A stretch of DNA of 64,000 bases. It comes from Selaginella moellendorffii. Taxonomy: Eukaryota; Streptophyta; Lycopodiopsida; Selaginellales; Selaginellaceae. The stretch is from positions 124,001 to 188,000 of the forward strand of contig NW_003314340.1 in the NCBI RefSeq assembly GCF_000143415.4, written 5' to 3'. The notes below the pieces were generated by a model. The model was not told the origin of the DNA and ran no database searches. It was given only the letters and a program-made list of their open reading frames with translations. Every line of letters begins with the position of its first letter. Within the stretch, counting starts at the first letter, position 1. This document shows, in pieces, positions 55,316 through 64,000 of the stretch. A program made the translations under genes and the position numbers.

Positions 55316-57244
55316 ATGGAGGCGCTGATCAATGAGTTTGAGGACATGTGTAGAAATGCAGCCGCTGTTCAGGAGGAGGTCTTGGGGACCATTGTTGAGC
55401 ACAATGCTTCTTGCGAGTTCCTCCAGAGCTACAATGTGACCGACGTAGATTCATTCAAAGCTCATGTCCCCGTTGTGGGCTATGAAGACATTGCTGCGAA
55501 GATCCAGCGCATGGCAGATGGAGATCCATCCTCCATTCTGTGCAAAGACCCCGTCCTTGCGTTCATCTCGAGGTTTGATAGCCATATTTGTTTGCTTAGC
55601 TCCAATACAACATATGTTTTCTGTAGCTCCGGAACAACCACTGAGAAGCGCAAGGCTTTTCCGCTTACAACAAAGTCCTGTGATGTGAAAAAACATGCAC
55701 TGCACAAGATTGGAGCGGCTTATTTAGAGAGGTATATCAAGCCAAGCGAACAAAATTTTATAATCGGCTTAACCTCTGATGATTTGCTCTTGTGTGTTTG
55801 AGCAGGGATTTTCCAGTTGGTTCCTTTCCAACAGCCTTGGCTTTCATGTATGCTCACCCTTGCGAGACACTCTCCAAATCAGGGATCCCGATCATGCCCG
55901 TTTCTAACTTCACTTTCACAAGCCAGGCTTACAAAGAGAGGCCGAGCAGGAGCACGAGTCCAGACGAGGTTATCTGGGGTCCTTGGTGGGAGTCAACGTA
56001 CTGTCACTTGCTCTGTGGGCTCATTCAACGCATGGAAGTGGATTATATTACCTCTTTCTTTGCTTACACCCTTGTCCAGGCGCTCAACATGCTGGAGGCT
56101 GAATGGAGAAGCCTCTGTCATGACATAAGAACTGGAAAACTGGATGAGAGAGTCAAAGACGTCAAACTGAGGGCAGCTGTTGCAGGGGTGCTGCATGAAG
56201 ATCCAGATTCAGCTGGCTTCATAGAGGAGGTCTGCAGCAGCAAGGAGTCATGGGATCAAGGGATAGTTCCACAATTTTAGCCCAAAGCTAAATACTTATG
56301 GACTGTGGTAACAGGTGGGAAGAGTCTAGTTTTTTGCTTTCCTTTGTGATGTGTGTGGTTCTGCACCTATAGGTGGTATGAAGCCGTACGTTCCTCCTCT
56401 ACGGAGGTATGCAGGAGGTGTGCATATTATAGGAAGGGCGTACATGGGTTCCGAAGGAGTATACGGAATAAACATGGATCCCGCTACTGAACCCGAGAAC
56501 GTTGTCTTCACACTTGTCCCTACGACATTATACATGGAGTTTCTTCGGCTCAGGGACAACAAGCTGGTGGACTCGAGTAACTTAGAAATCGGTGAGCAGT
56601 ACGAGCTAGTTATTACCACATATTCAGGTGAGCAGTCGATCTTGTTTCATTTCTCATTCACTGGCATGGGCTTTACAGGTTTGTATCGGTACAAAGTGGG
56701 GGATGTGGTCAAAGTCGTTTCTTTCTTTCACCAGAGCCCACAAATGGCCTTTGAATATCGTACCAGTGCGCTGCTAAGCGTAAACCTGGACGTAGCCAGT
56801 GAACAAGAGCTCCAGAACGTGGTAAGAAGAACATGCAACGAAGCAAACCTGGAAATCGTGGATTTCACAAGTCACTCAAACGTGACGGAGCCGCCTGGCT
56901 ACTATGTCATCTACTGGGAGCTGAAAAACAAGCCAGATTACTCCAATCATGCGCTTCTAAACAGGTGTTGTGATGTTCTGGATCGCTCCTTCACTTCTTC
57001 CACATACATCATGGGGAGAAGGAGTGGCACAATCGGACCCCTCAAGCTTGTGATCCTGGAAAGAGGCAGCTTTGGCAGGATTATGGAGTATGCAGTGAGC
57101 AATGGCTCTGCACCTGGACAGTACAAAACTCCAAGGTGCATCAAGAGCCCAAAAGTGCTGAAGATTTTGGAAGAGGGGATTGTGAGCACTTATAGGAGCT
57201 CCAAATATCCATCTTACTATAACTTAATACAATATATCAATTGA
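55316..57244 (+). pseudogene. GH3: GH3-family acyl-acid amido synthetase, one premature stop
   Basis: Five exons: 55316-55572, 55627-55731, 55806-56314, 56373-56627 and 56679-57244. They would give 563 residues, the usual GH3 length of about 560-610. GH3 marks are S-S-G-T-T-T-E-K-R-K (ATP-binding loop), E-V-I-W-G-P-W-W-E-S-T-Y-C-H-L-L-C-G-L, Y-M-G-S-E-G-V-Y-G-I-N and L-Y-R-Y-K-V-G-D-V-V. GH3 enzymes couple amino acids to jasmonate, auxin or related acids. An in-frame TAG at 56278-56280 sits exactly where GH3 proteins have tryptophan (W-P-K-A-K-Y), so a TGG-to-TAG mutation is likely. All other splice sites and codons are intact, so loss may be recent, or the base call may be wrong. Confidence 0.85.
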
Positions 57245-57540
57245 AGATATTGATCAATCTTCCACAATGGTTAAATTCTCAAGGTTCTGTTGAAAGCAAT
57301 AATAATATAAAATCCCCCGAATTTGGTCAAAACGGAATTACATTTAAAGTTTTTGCTTTTCTCAGCTAAGAAAATGAATATTGCATTTTAACAAAACTAT
57401 AAACAATATGTAGAATATTCGATAATCTTGAGTTGTCTAGAAACCATGATGTTCCACCAAGGTAACGTGTTTGATTTGGCTTCCACTTCTTCAGAGTTTA
57501 TAACAATTTCCAGACTTGCAATCCATCTTCCTGCCACCTT

Positions 57541-57547
57541 TATAAAT
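57541..57547 (+). promoter_or_regulatory. TATA box of the chitinase gene
   Basis: TATAAAT lies 36 bases before the ATG at 57577, so the 5' leader would be very short. Confidence 0.6.
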
Positions 57548-57576
57548 CGGAGTTAATCCTCCCCATAGAACGAGCA

Positions 57577-58809
57577 ATGGATCTCCGACTCCAAGCACTG
57601 CTTGCGCTGCTACTCATCGTCGCGGCCTCCGCCGAAGATTGTGGCCGTCAGGCCGGGGGAAGAACTTGCCCACCCGGAAATTGCTGCAGCAAATGGGGGT
57701 GGTGTGGAGTCACCCCGGATCACTGCGGCGATGGCTGCCAGAGCCAGTGTGGCGGATCAACCCCCCCGGCTCCTCCAAGCGGTGATGGCATTGGGTCGAT
57801 CATCACGTCCTCGATCTTCGAGGACCTGCTCAAGCACCGCAGGGATTCCGGCTGCGCTGGCGGCTTCTACACTTACACCGCCTTCATCACCGCCGCGAGG
57901 TCCTTCCCGAGCTTTGGAAACGAGGGATCGCTGGAGGAGAGGAAGCGAGAGCTGGCCGCGTTCTTGGCACAGACATCCAAGGAGACCACGGGTAAGTAAG
58001 AATGATCGAGAGATCGATCATGCCACCACTCTGTTGGCTTCCAGAGCTTTGAGTTCTCGAATTTCTTGGAATTCCAGGGGGATGGGCGACTGCTCCAGAT
58101 GGGCCATATCGCTGGGGCTATTGCTTCGTCGAGGAGAGGAACAAGGACACTTACTGTCAAGCATCGCAGCAATGGCCCTGCAATGGGGGCAAGAGATACT
58201 TTGGTCGAGGACCCATCCAGCTGACATGGTAGTACCAAAATCTCTGTTCTTGCTTTTCTTTTCTTGCGTTCTCGTGTGGAGTTTCAAGCGAATTTCTCTT
58301 GGTTGGAGAGTTTGACCTTGATATGACAATGTTCTTGCGCTTGGATAGAGCTACTCATCTGTAGATTGTCATTTCTTGGCAGTGCCACTTACAAATCTTC
58401 TCTTTGTGGCAGGAATTTCAACTATGGGCTGGCCGGATCACGGCTTGGCTTCGATGGGATCAACGATCCAGACATTGTTTCGAGAGATCCGGTGGTTTCC
58501 TTCAAGACGGCGATCTGGTTCTGGATGACTGCGCAGAACCCCAAGCCTTCGTGTCACGACGTCATTCTCGGGAAGTGGAGGCCATCTGGCGCGGACTTGG
58601 CCGCCGGGAGAACCGCGAGCTACGGGACGGTGACCAACATCATCAACGGCGGACTTGAGTGTGGGAAAGGCGAGGATGACCGTGTCAAGGATCGCATTGG
58701 CTTCTTCCGGAGCTACTGCCAGGTCTTGGGGATCAATCCAGGATCAAACCTTGACTGCTACAACCAGCGGCCTTTCACACAGCTGCTGATGGAGAAAGCA
58801 AGCCAGTGA
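57577..58809 (+). CDS. Class I chitinase (hevein domain plus GH19 catalytic domain)
   Basis: Three exons, 57577-57991, 58078-58228 and 58413-58809, give 320 residues. A signal peptide (about residues 1-19) is followed by an eight-cysteine hevein domain ([19 protein letters not shown]). A short proline-rich hinge (T-P-P-A-P-P-S) leads to the GH19 domain. The catalytic acid is the glutamate in S-K-E-T-T-G-G-W; most relatives have histidine rather than lysine before it. Further GH19 marks are [22 protein letters not shown] and [10 protein letters not shown]. It would be secreted and cleave fungal chitin. It shares its binding domain with the two hevein-like peptides 15 kb upstream. Confidence 0.93.
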
Positions 58810-59281
58810 TCAAATCTAGAGGAATAAGAACTTGCAAAGCTTGCAAAGAATAAGCACTTAGCTCTCAAGATGGAAACTGGAAAAACTTACTCGAAATGTG
58901 CTCATTCATCTCGCCCTTTCAGCTCTCGAAATCTTCTCTAAAGCCCGCGAAGATTTGCTTTGCTGCTCGTCAACCCTGCGAAATACAAAGAAACAACGCA
59001 TTAGAGAGACGATAGAGGTAGTGATCGATCGATGGTTTTTCCAATCACTGTACGAAATGAAATGAGACAGTAAAACTCGTGCACAGGTAAAGGTTAATGC
59101 ATAGAAGGAGAAAGACAACACTCTACCTGGAAGCTATCCACAGTGCTCCTATAATCCACAATGCTCCACACGGGCAAAATCTTGTGCTCCATCGACGCAT
59201 ATTTGCGAAATTTTCTCTGGAAAGAGAGCGAGGAACAAGGATTAAATCCAGAGGAAAACCTCGCAGCTAGTACCTGGAGCT
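58810..59281. other. Intergenic between chitinase and PPR pseudogene
   Basis: No gene was recognised. Contains a short GATC-rich stretch near 59025. Confidence 0.6.
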
Positions 59282-59940
59282 TTAGACCCACCAACGGTCT
59301 AGATCTGCCCAGCCCGCAGGATCCGACGCCCGAAATTCAATCTCCCGGCTCAGCCGCTCCGCGCGCTCGCTGTCGTCGTGGATCTGGCAAGCTCCAAACA
59401 CCGCCGTGAGCGCCACCCTGTTCTTCCCCAGCGGCATGGATCTCGCCAGCTTCTCCGCCTCCTCCAGCCACCCAGCTCGGCCCAGGAGATCCACCAAAGC
59501 AATCCAGATGCTGGACAGAGCTCTCAATCCCGTGATCGCCCACCATAGCCAGAAAGTAGCGCCGGCCTTCCTCCACCATCCCAGAGTGGCTGCAAGCGAA
59601 GAGGATGGTGATGAAAGTCACGTCGTCCGGTTTGATCCCTTCCAAGTCCATCCGCTGGTAGAGCTCGAGAGCTCGCTGGCTGAGCGAAAGCCGAGATGAT
59701 AGCAGTCCAGGAGATGAGCGTCGCCGCTGCCATCCTTCCAAAAACGCTGCTTGCCTCCAGGCTCCCGGACTGGCCGTAGAAAGTTATCAGCGCGTTGGAC
59801 ACCGAGGTGCTCGCTTCCAGTCCCTCCTCAATAATCCTGGAGTGGATCATCCTCCCTCTGGCCAGGGAGTTTTGATCCATGCACACCGCCACCAGCCGCA
59901 TGAACGTTGTCTCGTCGCCTCTCACTCCTTCCAGCTCCAT
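59282..59940 (-). pseudogene. Pentatricopeptide-repeat protein fragment, 5'-truncated and frameshifted
   Basis: Three minus-strand frames in succession (59524-59940, 59337-59741 and 59282-59527) each carry part of one PPR protein of PLS type. They show G-R-M-I-H-S-R-I, V-S-N-A-L-I-T-F-Y-G-Q-S-G, I-S-W-T-A-I-I-S-A-F-A-Q, L-E-G-I-K-P-D-D-V-T-F and A-L-V-D-L-L-G-R-A-G-W-L-E-E-A-E. At least two frameshifts separate them. The 5' part is missing: PPR sequence stops at 59940 and Ycf23-derived sequence begins at 59945. Organelle RNA-binding is the usual role, but this copy cannot be functional. Confidence 0.8.
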
Positions 59941-59944
59941 CTTT

Positions 59945-60327
59945 TCAGTGACGGTGCCACATACTTTGCCACTCGATGAGCAGGAAAGATTTCCTTTTGT
60001 CTTTTATACATTCATAAGCTGTCTTACACATTGCTGTTGGTCTCTCTTCCAGGTCCAGCTTGCCGAGGCTTTGGAGGAAGAGGATGCCGGCAGTGACAGC
60101 TCCAATGGCGATCACTGCTGGCGCTTCTGGAGTTGTATACTTAACATCAAGCGTTTCTTCTTCTTCGTTTTTAACGTTTACACCATTTCTTCCAGGGCAT
60201 TGGCTCGGCTGTGAACAAACTAAACAGCCAACTTGCAATGGTGGCGACTGTTCGCAGCATTGCGGATGCAATGGGACTAGAACCATCCACTGAAAAGATT
60301 CCAGAGAGAGCTCGAGACAAAGCTTGA
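59945..60327 (+). pseudogene. Truncated copy of the Ycf23 3' end
   Basis: Matches the Ycf23 gene at 53893-54472. It starts inside exon 6, keeps the intron with the GA donor and the start of exon 7, then jumps to the end of exon 8 (deleting about 205 bases), and retains the last intron and exon 9 to the stop. No promoter or 5' part is present. Confidence 0.92.
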
Positions 60328-60702
60328 TTAGTTCTTCGACGATCAAAGCCAAACGAATCACAGTCACAAGCAAGAACAAAGAAAAACTCCGTCACCCTTC
60401 TTGCCGCTTCCTTGTATCATAATTAAATATTATTTTGTAAAAAAAGTGAAGAAAGTAATTATTATAATTGATTTGTTCTGAAATATTTCATTTTCGCCTT
60501 GAGAGGAGCGGTCGCCGACCTCACTAATATTTTGGCGGACTTTTGAACAGTATCACGTGGATCTTGCCTACACTTGAAGTCTGTCACGCTGTTTGATTTT
60601 CTTGGGAGAGGAGAATCAACACGCCAACACTGATCCCATTTGCATTTTTGCATATCCATCAGTCTCATGCTAGCGTGGGCACCACAATAAGAACACAACA
60701 TA
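60328..60702. other. Duplicated Ycf23-GH3 spacer lacking the foldback element
   Basis: Matches 54473-54545 and 55060-55272, with about 60 bases of AT-rich sequence (60415-60475) where copy 1 has more than 500 bases including the foldback element. The segment from 60476 on is the GH3 copy 2 promoter. Confidence 0.7.
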
Positions 60703-60747
60703 TAGATAGATAGATAGATAGATAGATATCTCAAGAACACAGCTAGA

Positions 60748-61426
60748 ATGGAGGCGCTGATCAATGAGTTTGAGGACATGTGTAAGAATGCAGCAGCTGT
60801 TCAGGAGGAGGTCTTGGGGACCATTGTTGAGCACAATGCTTCTTGCGAGTTCCTCCAGAGCTACAATGTGACCGATGCAGATTCATTCAAAGCTCATGTC
60901 CCCGTTGTGGGCTATGAAGACATTGCTGTGAAGATCCACCGCATGACAGATGGAGATCCAGCCTCCATCCTGTGCAAAGACCCCGTCCTTGCGTTCATCT
61001 CGAGGTTTGATAGCCATATTTGTTTGCTTAGCTCCAATACAACATATGTTTTATGTAGCTCCGGAACAACCACTGAGAAGCGCAAGGCTTTTCCGCTTAC
61101 CACAAAGTCCTGTGATGTGAAAAACCATGCACTGTACAAGATTGGAGCGGCTTATATAGAGAGGTATATCAAGCCAAGCCAACAAGATTTTATAATCGGC
61201 TTAACCTCTGATGATTTGCTCTTGTGTGTTTGAGCAGGGATTTTCCAGTCGGTTGTTTTCCAACAGCCTTGGCTTTCATGCATGCTCTCCCTTGCGGGAC
61301 ACTCTCCAAATCAGGGATCCCGATCATGCCCGTTTCTAACTTCGGTTTCACAAGCTAGGCTTACAACGAGAGGCCGAGCAGGAGTACGAGTCCAGACGAG
61401 GTTATCTGGGGTCCTTGGTGGGAGTC
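60748..61426 (+). pseudogene. GH3: GH3 copy 2, split by a gypsy retrotransposon
   Basis: Nearly identical to copy 1 over exons 60748-61004, 61059-61163 and the start of exon 3 (61238 on). The spacing is the same as in copy 1, offset by 5432 bases. An LTR begins at 61427 in the middle of exon 3, directly after GGTCCTTGGTGGGAGTC. Before that, copy 2 already has an in-frame TAG in the segment matching T-S-Q-A-Y of copy 1. The remainder of the gene lies beyond the retrotransposon, outside the window. Confidence 0.88.
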
Positions 61427-61658
61427 TGTTAGGTGCCAGCTTTGACTACGTGGTCAACGTCGGTCAAAGGGAGGCTCAAGGGTATATTAAGGCATGTTAG
61501 GGTAAAAGACTTAACCTACCCTAGGGCTCACAGTGGAGCGGCAGCGTAGTGGAGCTTTTGAGGTAGCTCGGGGTGGTTGGGTGGTGAGGAACCTCAAGAG
61601 GTGGCATAGCATAGTCTAGGGCAACTAGATTTTTGTCTTTTTGCGCCGGATCATAACA
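61427..61658 (+). repeat. 5' LTR of the gypsy element inserted in GH3 copy 2
   Basis: Begins TGTTAGGTGCC and ends CATAACA (TGTTA/TAACA inverted termini), 232 bp. It is followed at once by TTGGTATCAGAG, the initiator-methionine-tRNA primer-binding site (61659-61670). Confidence 0.88.
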
Positions 61659-61682
61659 TTGGTATCAGAGAAGTTGGTTGCG

Positions 61683-63608
61683 ATGGCCGACCAAGCTGAA
61701 CGCTGGAATCCTATCGTCGATGGTGGTGCCGACGATGGTGCCGACGAAGCTGTGGAGATTTGGACCATTCAAGATGTGGTTCATGAGCTGCGAGCCCTTA
61801 ATAAAAATCAGCAAGAGATGCAAGACGAGATGCATGGCATGATGGATACCATGCGTGGGCGTGTTGAGGCATTCGAGGCTGGACGGGGTAGTGCTCCAAG
61901 TAAGCCTTCTTTGGTAGATCGACTCAAGATTCCAACTTTTTCCGGTGATGGTGGTGTGGACGAGTGTCTCGCTTGGCTAGCCAATGTGAAGAAGTTCTTG
62001 GCTGCTAGAGGAACTCCAGATGCAGAGGCTTTAGTGGCTATTCCGATGGTTTTGCGTGATGCGGGTCTTCGATGGTGGAATTGGCTTGAGGAGTCCCGTG
62101 TTGCGGATAAGAAACCACCAGTGTCTACCATGGATGAGTTTGAGGCTGCTTTCCATTTACGTTTTGCCCCTCATTACGATGTGGAGAATGCTCGTACAGA
62201 ACTTTGCCATTTCCAACAAGGGAAAATGACACTCGGGGATTATATTGAGAAGCTTACTCGCTTGATTAGTCGTGTTCCAACGAAGGATCCAAATCAGAAC
62301 AAGTCCTACTTCATTGATGGCCTACATAGTGAGAGCATGCAGCAACACTTGCGTCATTCTCAGCCTACAAAGAGTTTGGAGGAGCTCTTTGATGCGGCTC
62401 GTCAACTTGACAATGACAAGCACAAGTCTCGCAAGCATTCGCGGAGTCCTTCTGTTGAGAATCGTCGTGATGATCGCCGTGGACACAAGGATGGGAACAA
62501 GCATCACAAGTTGAAGTCGGTGGTGACAACTTCAGATGCAAAGGGGTCCAAGAAGCAGAAGTTCTTTGTGAAGAATTATAGACAAGGTTGTCATCATTGC
62601 GGCGAACTTGGACACTATAAGGCTAATTGTCCACAGTTGAAGAACAAGCAGCAGGACAAGAAGAATGGCCAATCATCTTCTCACGGTAAGTCAGATACTA
62701 AAAAGTTGCAAGCTTTACAACGTGAGGATGACGAGAACGACCATTCCGGTCGGAGGAAGAGACTTTCGATCGTTGTTCGTCAACTCAACTGTGTGTGGAA
62801 CAAGATGGAGCTCGAGGATACGCGTGACTCAGCTTTAATGCTGGAGGGCGTGTTCCGTGGCGATCCAGTGCGGATTTTACTGGATAGTGGGAGCGATGAC
62901 AACTTTGTTTCGGCAAAGTTTGTTGCGGAGCATCGCCTGAACACACGTGGAGTTCTTCCATACACAGTGGAAGGTGCAGCTACCTCTACTTAGCATTTTG
63001 ATGCTTGTGTCGAGGGGCTGGAAGTGTTGGTTGGCAAAACCACACTTGTGGAGACTTTTTATCTTGCGGATATCCATCGTGTGGATCTCATTCTTGGAAT
63101 GCCATGGTTGGTGAAGGTGGATCCAGAGATAAAGTGGAGCATTAAGCGTATCTCATTGGAGTATGGTGGCATTAAAGATGTGTGGTTTGGCGAGGGCGTT
63201 CAACCACCAGTTGTTATGCTCTCTGCTACATCTTTGAAGCGGGCTTGTCGTAATGGAAAAGCACTTTCAAGTTACTTGTTGTTTGTTCATGACTTGGGGG
63301 ACCAAGGCACGTGTGGGGGAGAAGCAGCAGTACAAGATGTACTTGATGAGTTTTCTGATGTTTTTCCATCTGAACTTCCTCATGGATTGCCTCCATTACG
63401 AGGTGTGGAGCATGGGATTACATTGGAGCCGGGGACGCGGCCAATTTACTGGCGTCCATTTCAGTTAAGTTATGCGGAGGAGCAAGAAGTTCAACGACAA
63501 GTCAAGGAGTTACTTGAGTTTGGATTCATTCAGCCAAGTAAGTCTCTATTTGGTGCTCCGGTCTTGCTTGTGAAGAAGAAGGACGGTTCAATGCGAATGT
63601 GTATTGAC
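61683..63608 (+). pseudogene. Gypsy gag-pol, one stop and cut in the reverse transcriptase
   Basis: The frame runs from the ATG at 61683 with only one stop (TAG at 62991-62993), which is in the same frame as the continuation from 63024. In order it has a gag core (L-A-W-L-A-N-V-K-K-F-L, R-W-W-N-W-L), a basic linker, a zinc knuckle (C-H-H-C-G-E-L-G-H-Y-K-A-N-C), a protease (L-L-D-S-G-S-D-D-N-F) and the reverse transcriptase start ([19 protein letters not shown]). At 63609, inside this last motif, gypsy sequence stops and a TGTCAAGACCCC sequence begins. Confidence 0.88.
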
Positions 63609-64000
63609 TGTCAAGACCCCTGACAAGATCAAGACTGGAAAATGCAAAAAGACAAAGAGAAAAGTTAGTGGAAACAAAGAAGAGGCCTTAGACTGGCGTT
63701 GATTTAGATTGTGGAGAAATGGAACAAGGCTAACCTATATATACTATAGGTTGATGAAGCTCCACCACTCTTGGATTGAGGACGGCCTAAATATAGCTGA
63801 GGTCGAGGAGGCGCCACATCATCATCAGGAATGTGGTTCGAGACTCAGGAATCGGGAAGTGTCTCGAGAGTCAGGAATAGGGAAGTGTCTCGAGAGTCAG
63901 GAATAGGGAAGTGTCTCGAGAGTCAGGAATAGGGAAGTGTCTCGAGAGTCAGGAATGTGGTTTGCAGGTCAGGAATCCGGCGAGAGTCAAGAATGTGGCA
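63609..64000 (+). mobile_element. Probable start of another LTR retrotransposon nested in the gypsy element
   Basis: TGTCAAGACCCC is a usual start for gypsy LTRs and begins exactly where the reverse transcriptase breaks off. The rest of the block is non-coding and includes a 26-bp minisatellite. The element continues beyond the window, so the second LTR and target duplication cannot be checked. Confidence 0.5.
63859..63957 (+). repeat. 26-bp minisatellite, about four units
   Basis: Units beginning GTGTCTCGAGAGTCAGGAAT start at 63859, 63885, 63911 and 63937. Diverged half-units flank the array. Confidence 0.92.

Overview
The window is plant nuclear DNA, most likely from a lycophyte such as Selaginella. 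Many introns are very short (about 45-70 bp) with GT-AG ends, genes are tightly packed, and two gene-rich islands sit between large blocks of degenerate retrotransposons. The gene set is plant-like: class I chitinase, hevein peptides, UDP-glycosyltransferase, GH3 enzyme, nuclear Ycf23 with a transit-peptide-like N-terminus. The organism is an inference from gene content and intron size. No tRNA or rRNA genes were seen.

Region 1 (1-9.7 kb) is an unusual divergent locus. On the minus strand lies a kinase-like ORF (FunK1/Crinkler type) running off the left edge, and upstream of it a broken ORF with a possible ParB-like segment. On the plus strand is a long ORF with DUF7869-type, transposase-like motifs. 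At least 13 copies of a palindrome built on GGCATGAGGCCTCATGCC are scattered through the locus and were not noticed elsewhere in the window. Several lie in small introns, and some copies keep their pairing by compensatory changes. This is the best candidate for something undescribed.

Region 2 (9.7-40 kb) is a nested retrotransposon graveyard: a degenerate short-LTR gypsy element (10571-15544), an assembly gap (16383-16482) next to an inverted repeat carrying primer-binding-site sequences, a minus-strand LINE split by a solo LTR with a perfect 5-bp target duplication, AT-rich relics, a nearly intact minus-strand chromovirus (27262-34764), a LINE 3' tail and a Ty1-copia relic. The chromovirus pol contains two insertions of 46 and 52 bp with all the marks of spliceosomal introns.

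Region 3 (40-54.5 kb) is gene-rich: two 10-cysteine hevein-like peptides, a UDP-glycosyltransferase, an armadillo-repeat protein, a fatty-acid 2-hydroxylase with a fused cytochrome b5 domain, a 12-exon tRNA-dihydrouridine synthase, S-formylglutathione hydrolase, a flavin amine oxidase and a Ycf23/DUF561 protein. The last three are head-to-tail with only about 60-75 bp between stop and next start codon.

Region 4 (54.5-64 kb) holds a foldback element, a GH3 gene with one premature stop, a class I chitinase, a truncated PPR pseudogene, and a second copy of the Ycf23-3'-end/GH3 block. That second GH3 copy is split by a gypsy retrotransposon, which is itself interrupted near the right edge by what looks like another LTR.
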